Positions 32,440-43,795 of a stretch of DNA of 64,000 bases are shown here, piece by piece. Source of the DNA: Gordionus sp. m RMFG-2023 (lineage: Eukaryota; Nematomorpha; Gordioida; Chordodea; Parachordodidae); contig NC_088775.1 of assembly GCF_954871325.1 (NCBI RefSeq), forward strand, positions 58,071,561 through 58,135,560. Reading direction: 5' to 3'. The stretch's first letter is position 1; the number at the start of each line of letters is the position of its first letter. The translations under genes were made by a program, and so were the position numbers. The notes under the pieces are model-generated. The model was not told the origin of the DNA, searched no databases, and saw nothing but the letters and a program-made list of their open reading frames with translations.

Positions 32440-35360
32440 TACATACTTTAAAAAATTTTTTTTTTCCTTTTTAGCATTCATCTTTTCTGGTGGTAAGCTC
32501 CTCAATATCTCTCTCCACTTTATGTTATTCATGCTATCTCTTTTATCTAATTTATACTTCTTCATATTGGCTCTAATTTTATGGCCCCGTTGAAGTTTTG
32601 GCCTTCTTCTTTTACGTTGCCCATCACTTCCAAACTCTCAACCTTATTTCCTTTATAGTTCATAGGCCTCATTATGTGCCCATGCAACCTAAGTTTGTTA
32701 ACCATTATCTTAGTCTTAATTGGCACTACCTTAAACTTCCTAGTATTCTTGTACTTCGCACCTTATCCTTTCTTGTTACCCAAACAATCATCCTCAGCAT
32801 TCTCATCTCCATAGTTTGTAGACTTCCATCGGCTGATTCTTTGGTTGGCCATGTATCCGAACTATATAGAATATTTGGTTGTACTAGGAACTGTAAAATT
32901 TCCCCTTCAATTTGTGTGGGATTCTTTTGTCAAAAAGCACTCCAGATAAAGATCTCCACTTTAACCACCCTTGATTAATTTTACTCTTTAGCTCTTTCTC
33001 TATTGGGCCGTTTGTTTGTATAGCGGAGTCCAAATATTTGCAGCTTTCAATTGCCGATATCTGCCATTTTATATCAATGCTCTCTGTTTCATCTCCTCCT
33101 ATCACCATATATTCCATCTTTTCTCTATTTACTTTTAGTCCGTGCTTTTCTAGGATAATTATCCAGCTCATTAATCTTTCTTTCATTTCATCCTTGGATT
33201 CGGCAAGTATCACAATATCATCTGCAAATATCATATTCCACGGGACTGTTTGTGGTATAGACTGTGCTAATACATCTATTACTGTTATGAAGATAAGTGG
33301 GCTGAGAGCAGACCCTTGATAAACTCCATCGGCTATTGTGAAGCCTACTGAAGTACCAGTTGTATACGGACCATTTTTGTATGGCCCATATACATATCCT
33401 GTATTATTCTTATATATTTTTCGGGAACCTTTTTGTGGCCTAGCACCCACCAGATAAGTTTTCTTGTAATTCTATCGAAGGCCTTTTCTAGATCGAGAAA
33501 TAGCAGGTGTAGCCTTTTGTTCTTTTCCCTGTATTTTTCGCTCATTTGCCTAATTAGTTCATCTTCCATGCATATAAAACCAAACTGAGTCCTCCTATTT
33601 CGATTATGTCTCTTAATTTTTTTTCTATCATTTTTTCGTAGAGTTTAAGACAGTGTGACATTAGTTTTATGTCCATGTAATTTTGACAATTGTGTAAATC
33701 CACTTATTTTTGAAGATAGGAATTAGATAGCTCTGCCTCTATTTTTGAGGAATCTCTTCGTTTCCCAGTATTTTATTGTACAGATTTGTGAGGAAATGTA
33801 TTCCATCATCTAGTGCTTTAAGGCTTTCTATTGGAATAACATCAGGACCTCTAGCTTTGTTGTTCTTCATACTTGAGGCATGTGATTCTTGTTGATGAGG
33901 TTTTGACATGGGGAGTGTTCATCTAGATGTAGTATGTGGGGATTAAAGTTGAGAAGCTCCTGAAAATATTCTTTCCATCTATTCAGTATTTATTTTTCTT
34001 TTATTTTCAATTTCCCATCTTTATTTTTGATTACTTTCGAAGCTCCGTTTATATCCCTAGAATTCTTTTCTCGCTGTTTGGCTAATCTGTATATTTTATT
34101 TTACCCTTCTTTAGTATGAAGTTCTTCGTACGTATGCCATTGCTTTGGCCCTAACCACCGCCTTTGTAGCTATTCTCTTGGATTTTTTTATTTTATCTTG
34201 TCATCTGGGTTTTTGGATTTGTATCATATTTTGTATATGACTCTTTTCTACTGTATATTGGCTTGTTTCTCTTCATTCCACCACCATAGTTCTTTGTATG
34301 ATTTGTTACCTCCCCTTGTCAAGCCTAGTGTAGATTTGGCTATGTCTATTATTTTGGATGAATCCACATTTTTTCACTGACTTGTGAGGAATGTTTGCAT
34401 TTGCAAATACATCTGTCATTGATTTTAATCTACCCCATTTGATGCATGTTTCTAGTTTTATCTTGTTTTGAGTGGATTTATTTGTGAGGTGTAAATCCAT
34501 GACTAGTAACTTGTGTTGCCCGGTAATATCTTCTCCTGGGATGACTTTGCAGTCTATTACACATCTTTTAATCTTCTGTGGGAGATTAGCATGTAATCTA
34601 TCTGGGTTTTCCATGTACCACTTTCATTTGTTATTAAATGACTGCCTTTTTCTTATAGTAGGTGTTGGTAGGGAAGGTTGTTCAAATTTCAGTACACATG
34701 CTCTCCATCATCATTTCTTTTTCCATATCCCAAACCACCATAATGCCTTTTATAGCTATCTCTTGCTTTTCCCATATGCGCATTTAAGTCTCCATCTATT
34801 ATGATTAGGTCACCCTTAGGGATTTCCATTACAACTTCATTAAGGATAGCTCTAAAGTCATCTTTCTCTTATTCTTTACAACCCGTTCTAGGAGCAGATA
34901 CTGAAAGAATGTGTAGTATTGATTGACCAATGCAGAGTTTTATTTTGATTAATCTATCAGAGATCCTGTTAACTTTTATCACTGAGGAAGTTAGATCTTG
35001 ACTTAGGATGATGCCGACACCGTTCCATTTCCATTATAGTACAATTTATACCCATCTCCAATCTTTAGAGTCTTCTGACCTTTCCATTTCGTCTCTTGTA
35101 TGCATGCTATATCAACTTTTCTCTTGTTCAATATGGATGCCAATTCTCTCGTCTTAGATTTAAGTGCAACATTCAAGTTTGCTAACCTTGTTTTCTTTGC
35201 TTTGACCTTTGTTTTACTTTTCACAGGATGGAGATCGACACCCTGCCCGTCGCTTCAAGGGAACGCATTAGCTTTCATATTCATATTTTCGTTTGTATCC
35301 TTCATTTGTTGACAAGTATCCTTAGCACCGTCCAAGTCTGTCGGTGACTGGGGTGTCATC
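32440..35360 (-). mobile_element. RTE-clade LINE, about 2.9 kb
   Basis: Read from right to left. The endonuclease start at 35003-35224 has TRLANLNVALKSKTRELAS, then RKVDIACIQETKWKG and IGDGYKLYYNG (the AP endonuclease L..NVg...k..EL...l....vDi..iQEtkwkg signature of RTE-like LINEs). The end of the endonuclease is at 34306-34614 (DCKVIPGEDITGQHKLLVMD). Reverse transcriptase is at 32884-33569, with LHLLFLDLEKAFDRI, GVYQGSALSPLIFI and the catalytic block PWNMIFADDIVIL, then EKHGLKVNREKMEYM. The thumb/C-terminus near 32815-32880 reads DTWPTKES and TMEMRMLRMI. The 3' end is A-rich near 32450-32480. Several frame breaks separate the parts, so it is inactive. The FADD motif itself is intact. It is nearly full length for RTE. 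Confidence 0.88.
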
Positions 35361-35432
35361 TCTAAATTCAGAAATTTATTTTACCATATTTCTTTACACA
35401 TCAGTCATCAAAGAAAAATCTGAAAATATTTA

Positions 35433-35505
35433 CGGTTCCTTACCAGGATTGAACCTGGGATCTTCTATTTCCAAGCATACATCTAACCCACTAGGCCATC
35501 CCGGC
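35433..35505 (-). repeat. tRNA-like sequence 1 (SINE head or tRNA pseudogene)
   Basis: On the minus strand the sequence shows an A-box-like TGGCCTAGTGG (35488-35498) and a B-box GGTTCAATCC (35446-35455) with a self-complementary arm CCAGGTTCAATCCTGG. The anticodon arm does not fold cleanly, so it is not a functional tRNA. Together with the next entry it makes a tandem pair lying directly upstream of the RTE LINE. Confidence 0.65.
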
Positions 35506-35520
35506 GATAAAAAAATTATT

Positions 35521-35595
35521 CGCATTAGACTGGAATCGAACCCGGATCTGCTGCTTGGAAGGCAGCAATTCTAACCTTTATACAAATCGCTATGG
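35521..35595 (-). repeat. tRNA-Gly(UCC)-like sequence 2
   Basis: On the minus strand the anticodon arm TGCTGCCTTCCAAGCAGCA forms a 6-bp stem with loop CTTCCAA, giving anticodon UCC. The B-box GGTTCGATTCC follows, and TAAAGGTTAGAATTGCTGCC matches the D-arm to anticodon region of tRNA-Gly. The acceptor stem ends (ATAGCGA and TAATGCG) do not pair, so this is a tRNA-derived repeat or pseudogene, not a working tRNA gene. Confidence 0.72.
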
Positions 35596-35599
35596 GGGG

Positions 35600-36980
35600 A
35601 ATTAATTAATTTTTAAAAATTCCAGAAGTTATTTAAGAATATCATAAGTTTCAGAATTTATTGAGACTAATGACTTAAACATTGATAATTTCTGATACAC
35701 AAATTTATAAATTAATGATAAAATGAACTTATACAATTGGTTATTAACAGGGTTGCCAGATCTCCCGCTTTTGGCATAATCTCCTGATTTTTTACATTAA
35801 AAAAATGCCAAAACACGTCGTCTATTAATTTATACTTTTACTTTACCAGATTTTTTAAATATATTTTTTAAAATATAAAATACTTAAAAATATCTTAACC
35901 AGAACTTGGGCTACAATTTTTTATTTTAATTCAATCTTACATTTAAAAGGCATTTTATTTTTGTTAATTTTTTTATCCATATTTTAAGAAAGGAAAAAAC
36001 AAAAATTTAAAAAAATATATATTTGTTTCGAACTCATAAAACTTTCCAATTTTATAATAATAATATTTAATATCCTTTAATTTTAAAACAAATTGTCATT
36101 ATATTTATATAATAATTACTTCCTCTGATTCTTATGATAAAAATAATTCTTATTTAAATGTGAAGTAAATATTTTATATAATTTTTAGAAATCAATATAT
36201 ATAAAATGATATATTAGGAGTACACTTATTATTTAAAATTTTAACGGTTTTATTTAGCCTAATAATTTTTGATTATTAAAGTTTTCTCATTATATTTCAT
36301 TTCTTTTCCAATTTTATTCCAAAATTTAAATTATATATAAATTACAGTTTGAAGACAAGTTTAACATCCAAAACAAAATGTAAATCGCAATATATCAAAA
36401 TACCTGGAATTCGATTTATTCATGGGTCAGAGAAGATAAAGAAACTAGTTTTAAATCTGATTTATATAATATGTAAAACAAAATTAAATATCAGCCTGTA
36501 GAAGTCCATGATATAAAAAATAATTATAAATTTTAATAATACGGAATCATCAAATAATATCCAACCATACTTCAAAAACAATAATTTATGTGACCATAAT
36601 ACTGCAATAGTCCAAATTACATTCATCTATCACACGATAAAACATTCGCTTAGATATTTATCTACAGATTGTACTAAAACTTATCCTATACTTTTCCTGA
36701 TTCAAAAAAGCTAAAGCATAAAATGTAGAAGAACAAAAGATTCAAATATAGTGTTAAATATCCTAGGTTCTGAAACTAAGAAACAGATCTTAGAGGATTA
36801 CATTCCCAATAATGCTGCTTTAAAATAATGAAGAAAGAAGTATTTCAAATAAACTTAAAAATTTTTTTTTTCAAAGGAAGGGCAAAGAAGCTGAATTATT
36901 AGTTTTGAATAAAAATATCTTCCCCATTAGTTGCCTATTTTTTTTATGGATTCTCAAGATATTGAATGTCCGAACTTCTA
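35600..36980. other. AT-rich DNA, nothing recognised
   Basis: No open frame, terminal repeat or array that I can support. TTGCCAGATCTCCCGC near 35753 is the only GC-richer stretch. Confidence 0.45.
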
Positions 36981-36981
36981 C

Positions 36982-37157
36982 GAATTGTTCCAACAAGATG
37001 TCTATCATTAATGACGGCTCTAAGACTTAATAAAAATTATTTAGCTCTTGAATCATATTTTTAATCCCAGAATTGTTCCAACAAGATGTCTATCATTAAT
37101 GACGGCTCTAAGACTTAATAAAAATATTTTAGCTGTTGAATCTTATTTTTAATCCAA
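36982..37157. repeat. 88-bp tandem duplication
   Basis: GAATTGTTCCAACAAGATGT, TCTATCATTAATGACGGCTC and TAAGACTTAATAAAAAT occur at 36982 and again at 37070, nearly identical, so the duplication is recent. Confidence 0.85.
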
Positions 37158-37189
37158 AAAAAATCCCAATTCACTATTAAAATTATTTT

Positions 37190-38160
37190 TTGTTGAAAAT
37201 ATATTGGCCGAGGCTTATTTAGGCCTAGTTGCATAAATCGAGCGATTTAAATTACTTCTTACTCTTAGGTATGTTTTATTCTTGTTAAAGAAAAAATGTT
37301 CTTAATTTGGTAGAAGTACAAATGAGTAAAGTTGCCAAAATTTATAAAAAATTTAATATATTAGAAAAATGTATAAAATGTGTTTGCGAAGCTTATATAG
37401 CCTTTTTTGGACAACTATATTTAACCTTTTATACTGTAGTTTGCATTCATCAAGTAGTGTATCATAGGATACTTTAATGTCCTCACAATAAAAATCTGTC
37501 GAATATTTAATTTTTTCTCTATCAAACTTTTAAAAAGATTGGAAGGCTTCTGCATAATATTTCCAAATTTGTAAGTGCTACCTGATTAACCAAGAATGCG
37601 TTATAAATGTATTTAACAAGGGGATAGAACGATATATTTTATAATATTATTTGACTGACCCTATTAATATTGGAATTATGAGTGCCTTGCTGCAAATTGA
37701 GGTAGACAAATGTTAAATTCACCGAGCTCTACTTAATGATATATAATTTATGTAATTCATCATCTATTTTTGTTCTAATTTCCTTAGGTTCCAAATACTT
37801 TCAGCTATTCTCGTAGTCTCAATCAAACATTTTTTAAAATATTTTACCTTATTTTAGCCGTAAAGTTTTAAATGATTTGGCGGGAAATTTTAAAATGGTA
37901 AATATATATAATGATCAAGGAAATTTTTAAATTTATTAATTCATAGAATAAATTAGTAGCATGTTTATTTTTGCTGTGAATGTGATAAATAAATGTAATT
38001 TGGAATAAATATGCAATGAAAGGTAAGAATGATTATTATAAAATATAAATTATTAATCATAAAATAATAATATTTTTGAAAATTTTAGCTGACATCTAAA
38101 TTTTTGACTGGGTAGGGGAGAGGGATTTGGCTCTCTGCCTTCCCTCCTGCACCTGACTGA
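37190..38160 (-). mobile_element. hAT fragment related to the element at 24302-26119
   Basis: The interval 37435-37800 is a diverged copy of 25240-25560 in the same orientation (for example CATAGGATACTTTAATGTCC against CATAAGATATTTTAACATCT). Bases 37980-38120 match the right subterminal region (GTGATAAATAAATGTAATT, AATAATATTTTTGAAAA), ending with a GGGATTTGGCTCTCTGCC tract and CCTGCACCTGAC near 38148. The left terminus is missing and the transposase fragments are heavily decayed. Confidence 0.65.
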
Positions 38161-38269
38161 ATATTTTACTTCAATATTTATAAATACTGTCCAAAAGATA
38201 AATTCTTTATAATTAAAACACTATCCATTTTATTAATTTGCTGCCCAAAAAAATCATAGACATTAAAAA

Positions 38270-38346
38270 ATCCAAGAATTATTTTATAAAACATTTTTAA
38301 TTATCCCCCCCCCCCTCTAGAACAGAAAATTCTAGGCCGCGCGCCT
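38270..38346. mobile_element. hAT terminus with C-run
   Basis: CATTTTTAATTATCCCCCCC, a C-run, then AGAAAATTCTAGGCCGCGCG and CCTGG. It resembles the right end of the element at 58197-59863 (ATTATCCCCCCCCC..AGAAAATTCCTGGC). No matching left end was identified. Confidence 0.55.
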
Positions 38347-38499
38347 GGCTTTCAACAAATATTTAAGGCATTTTGGCTTCCTCTTAAGTATATGCGCTAA
38401 ACGTATCTATTTAGAAATTCATTGCAATAAATTAACCATTTTGCTATGAATAATAAAAATCATTATTAATATATTATCCAATCCACAGATCATAAATAC

Positions 38500-38800
38500 T
38501 CCTAAATTTTAAGCTTTTATCAAATTAATTGGTTAGCAGAAGCGCTTTCTAATATTTCGATCGTTCTAAAATTTTACTAACAATTTCGATCAGCATAGCT
38601 TTTCAAAGTTTAAATTAAGTAAGGCCTACCTGAGATTGTGAATGACCCAGGAACGACTCATTGCCCTATCATTTCCAGAGTTGTTAAAAGATTCTTTTCA
38701 AATAAATATAGATACCTCAACATGGATCAAGATAGAGCTACATCGTTTAAGAGTATTTCTTACATATCTACGTACATATACAATTTTTAGCAAATTTGTT
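38500..38800 (+). mobile_element. Possible hAT C-terminal fragment
   Basis: The + strand near 38650-38750 reads THCPIISRVVKRFFSNKYRY followed by LNMDQDRATSFKSI. This weakly resembles the erFFSkYk.l..dRR.sf motif at the end of some hAT transposases. No termini were found and the similarity is short. Confidence 0.35.
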
Positions 38801-39614
38801 TAAGTATAGATTTAATTTTACGCAAGAATTTTTATTATAATTATGAAAAGTGTGCATAATGCCTAATTTAGGATTTTATTGTTAAAATTCAAAATTTGAA
38901 GTGCGCTAAAAAAAGTATTTGAAAATCTCATTTACATACAAAATATATAATTAAATAAAAATAATAATTGTTAGATTTTAATAATAATACGAAATATATA
39001 ATTAAGAGATAATAATTGTTACATAAAATTTAGTTATATGATTATAAATATTACTTTTAGATTCTTAATAATAAAACATTCTCAAAATTTTTATCATTAA
39101 GGCATCCCCGTTTAACTGTAAAGATATATTTAGCCATTAGAAAGTCTTTCTACCGGGACATTTGACGGCAGAGTGGTGTTATATTTTTTGAATAACAACT
39201 TTATATTGGGATAACCAATAATGTAATAAAGTCTTTTAACACTCCTTTTTAAAAAAAAATTTCAAAATTTGTGAGTATCAAAATTGCTATCATTTATATC
39301 CTCTAAGCGGTGCTAAAAAATTCTGATATTAAATTATTTGATTATTTTTCATAGGTTATCTGTTTACAATCAGTTGGGAACTTTAATACTTCATCAACTG
39401 AAATTTAAATTTACTATGTTGTCCTAATCCATTGCGTAAAATAAAATTTGTTTGGTTTGTTTTTTTATAATGAAATTGTTTTAGATGTAATTAAATATCC
39501 CATTAATCAAAACACTTTTTAGTTTTTACAAAAGATAAAATCTGTTTACTATCACAATTTAAATTGCTTTTGTAACGTTTAATATTTGAATATCAAAAAA
39601 TAACAATTTCTTTT
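38801..39614. other. AT-rich DNA, nothing recognised
   Basis: No supported feature. A few A/T microrepeats only. Confidence 0.4.
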
Positions 39615-42011
39615 TTAAACACAAAAATAATAATATTCAATTTACATTTGTATATCAAAAAATAACAATTTCTTTAAAATAATAATATTCTATTTACATT
39701 TGTATATCAAACTAATCGTTTCTTTTTTTCAATTTAAAACCTACAAAATATATATTCATATTTTTCTTTCGTCACTACTTCCTTCCCTTAGATACCTCCT
39801 AAGGAACTTGATGCTATTCTCCTGCATTCAATAATCTTTGTGCCTCATTCTGTAATGTAATCGTCTCATTTCTCACCGTCAGGACTTGATTGGGACAATA
39901 TCTCATCAGATGATCTCCCACAAAAACCCCTTCCTTTCTTTTATCCCTCTGTTTTATAGCCTTCTATTCTGTTTCCATAAAAATCTCGACTTTATGATTT
40001 TGCTTAATAGTTCGTCCTTTAATATAACATCAAATTTTGCTTTCATCCCACCCTTCCCCCATTTAATAGGCTCTTCGAACAACAATACCCAAACAAGACC
40101 TTTTATTGGAAATTTCTCAATATCTATTTGTTCTCTCCGTATTACGTTTTCCTTTAGAAAATCTAATTCCGATGTTTTTCTTTCTAAAAAAAATTTTAGC
40201 TAAAGATTTTCCTTTCTACGTCTTCGTATTGTTATATGCTAAAAACGATAACCACCATTTCCCTTCTCCATATTTTTCCTTTTTCAACCAACTCTTAACT
40301 ATCGCTACCATGTGCTCAGCTGGTGCATTGCTCCTTAGGTTAGTAAAATAAAATGTTTAATCTTCCATCTATCACAAATTTATCAAATGCTTTACCTTTA
40401 AAAGCTGGGCCTCCATCTGATACTAAGGTCTTCATTAATCCATAAAAATCTTTTATCATATCCAAAGTTACTTCTGTGGATAAGACTGAAATATGCTGAC
40501 AATCTATCCTTTTGAACCTGCATCTACTATGATAAAATATCTTTTCTTCTCATATTCTAAAAATTTTACGTGTAATCTTTTGCATGGAGTCCGTAACTGG
40601 CCATTTATCTTTTGTTTCTTGCTGAAACATTAATTCATATGTTACATGTAACACAACCCTTAGCCACTTCTTCTATTTCGCTATTAATTTTGGGCCACCA
40701 AATATATTCTCGTGTCTTATTTCTTAATTCTTTTTATGCCTTGATGTCAGGTATGCACCGCTGCTAACGTATCTTTTCTTAATACCATTGGTATAATAAA
40801 CCGATATCCTCTCATTAGATAATTGTCTTCTATGTTTAATTCATTCTTAACCATTTGGAACGATTTTTCTTCCCTTTTCCATTTTATATCCCCTTTCAAA
40901 CATGCTTTAATTCTCATTAATTATTCATCTTGAGATACCTTATCAACTAGTTCAAAAGTTATCGGCTTTTCTCTTGTATCTAACTTCCAAGATCTTATAA
41001 TAATAATATTATTTACTCCATCTTCTGCTAAAAATCTAAACTACTAATTCTGGGTTCTACTTCTTCCTTTGCTGCTTCCTTTACAAACATCCTTCATAAA
41101 ATATCTGGTTTCAGTTTACCCGCTCTTTATTTCAAAATCGAAACTCCGTACCAATAGCAACCATTTTTGCAGCCGGGATTAAAACATTAATTCTTTATTG
41201 TCCTTTTTAAACGAATAAATTAACTGCTTGTGATCCGTATATAATAAAAAGCTTCTTCCAATCAGATAATCTTTGCACTTGGTTAATCCAAACTTAATTG
41301 CAAAAATCTTTTCAATTGTTGAATAATTTTTTTCAGCGCCATTAAATCGTATAGATAAGAATAAGATTGGTTTCTCAACATTATCCATCATTTGTAATAA
41401 TACTCCTCCTATACCTTCATTAGATACATTCACTGCTAATATTACATCCAGGCGCGTACGCAGGAATTTGGTCTGGGGGGGGGGATAATAAAATTTTTTA
41501 AGAAATTTATTGTTTTTTAAAAATATCAAACATAAATTGATTAGGACTAATAACTATTTTTAGTACACAATTTTGAATTAATGGGAATTATAAAAAAATT
41601 ATATGTATAAACCGGCGTATAAAAAACTATAAAATAAATGTTAATTAAAAAATATTAAACGGATATAACTGGCGGTATATGAAAAACTATAAAATAAATG
41701 GGTATTATAAAATATAAAGTGAATATAACCACTATATGAATCACTTAAATAACCCTAAATAGAAATTTGAATTTTTTGAGCCTTTAAAATTTATATGGAA
41801 ATATAAATTAATACATAACAAGTTTCTTAAGAATAATTGTATTTTGTATGTTATATATTTACAATGTAAAATCCAATCTTCGTTGGGATTGAGCTAATTT
41901 TTCAATTATCTCATCCTTGCTTGTCATGAAATGCATATGAATATTCAAAAGATATAAACCTTTCAATCTACTTTCAGAAGTTGTACTTCTTGGTATATTT
42001 TTCAGAGACCT

Positions 42012-42253
42012 GCAGGCCCGGTCCCCGGGCTGGACCGTATTTTAATTTTTTTAAATATACCAGGGCCGGTCCTAAAATTTTTTTTAAAAAAATATCCGGG
42101 CCGGGCTGTATATTTTAAAACAGCTTATATTTGAAATCAGCTATAAAAATCAAAGATAAATAAAATTTATTTAAAAAAATCCGGGCCGAGCCTGAATATT
42201 TTTTAAAAAAAAATCTGGGCCAGGCCTTATTTTTTAAAAAAAATCCTACCCGT
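42012..42253. repeat. GC/AT-alternating MITE, same insertion as at 24770
   Basis: Begins CAGAGACCTGCAGGCCCGG and ends near ACCCGTCTG, flanked by ATATTTTT and TTATTCTT (6 of 8). It occupies the same position as the MITE in hAT copy 1, so it was inherited rather than inserted twice. Confidence 0.75.
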
Positions 42254-42329
42254 CTGTTATTCTTCTTAAAAAAGAGTGTTCTCTCATTAGTTTACTAATG
42301 GGAAGAGTTGTTAATTATATATAACCATT

Positions 42330-43795
42330 TTAACCCTTCAACACTCCGGTGGGGTATATGAAACCCCAGGCATGCTAGAAATGATATTGCATAAAAACAG
42401 TTAAATATTATTATCTGGATTTTTCAGTAGCTTCATCAAATATATCTTAGAATCTATATTCCAAATTTCATACATTTCGGTTAAGTAGTTTTTAAGATAT
42501 AAGCATTTTGCGACTGATTGGGGTTTGTGAGACCCCACCAGAGTAAATTTGTGTGTTCTATATTTTTTTATATTTGAATGTATTAGTGTAATTTTTTTTT
42601 TATATTGAAGAATAAAGATCCAAGTTATGAATTATCATGATTATATGATATATAAGTTATTTTTTTCAATTTATTTTATCAATCAATTTCGATTTCAAGT
42701 TTTCCTTGGCGTAATTTACCTATTATTTTCAAATTTTAGTGGCGTAATATTTATCTAAATTTCTAATAAAATAATAATTATCTCTGAAACTCCTTGTCCA
42801 ACAGGGAGAAAAAAATTGCAAGCTTGTCCAACGAGATCGAGTCTCCGCCACAGTAACAGCTATTTTGGAGTTAGAAGAGCTGATTATTAATGCTATTACT
42901 GAAATATCACAATGGCTTGAAAGAAATATTTACTCAGAAGCAAGAAAAATTATTGGATTCATTGCTTATTCCAAATTTTTTCTCATTAGAATGAATTATT
43001 TAATTATACAACTATTTTATGTAATTATTTTCAAAAACATGACATTGACTTGATTAAGAAGATGAGAATAGTGGAGAGCATTTTATTAGAACTCAAGGAA
43101 ATTAAAGAATTTCATATTTTATATGTTATTTTTGAGTCAAAAGCAGAGCTATACGTTTTTAATATTTGTCTCCCTCGACTTGCAGCAAGGCAAGCTCTTC
43201 GTTAAAACATTAATATAGGATCAGTAGAAGAGTATTATAAAATAAATGTTCCCTCTCTTAGATACATTTTTAACCCAAATAAATGAATGGTTTTTAATTC
43301 ATCATGCACTAATCTGCAAATATTACTTCCACAAAAGCCTTCCCAACCATTTTCAGATGATGATAGAAGAAAAAATATTTGTTGGATCTTTATCATGAAG
43401 ATGTTAAAGTATCTTATGATGCCTTATTAGCTGAATAAATATTTAAAAGATTAACTATGGTTGATATAGTCCCAAAAAATGATATGGATGCTTTGCATTA
43501 TTTCAAACACATTTTAGATTATATTCCCAATGTATTAACCCTTCAATACTCTGTTGAAAAAAATCAAGTTAATACACTGGTGGGGTTTAATAAACCCCAA
43601 TTTCAAATGCATATATCTCCAGTTATATTCATTATTTAGATTTAATATTTAGATATAAGATAGAACTAACCTTAAACCTGATAAAATAATTATTTATTTT
43701 TATTTCTTAAGTTTAAATTAAAAATGATGAGGAGTAATATAGTTTGTCCCAAATTTTTCTTAAAAAAGCTAACTTTTTTTAAATTTAAAATATAG
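42330..43795. mobile_element. piggyBac-like MITE split into two halves by an inversion
   Basis: TTAACCCTTCAACACTCCGG begins at 42330 and TTAACCCTTCAATACTCTG at 43535. Each is followed by a GGTGGGGT..AACCCC module. CCCTT termini next to TTAA, with a GGTGGGG subterminal block, are typical of piggyBac-family elements. The two ends point the same way instead of facing each other. hAT copy 1 has an unoccupied TTAA (25170-25173) at the matching place. The halves span about 42334-42640 and 43539-43790. No transposase is present. Confidence 0.7.

Noticed and set aside
33038-33319. 93-residue + strand frame, with similar frames at 32598, 34472 and 35100
   Set aside because: They are opposite-strand shadows of the minus-strand LINE at 32440-35360.
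35521-35595. Functional tRNA-Gly gene
   Set aside because: The anticodon arm and B box are good, but the acceptor stem does not pair and a second tRNA-like unit adjoins it, so it is a repeat or pseudogene.
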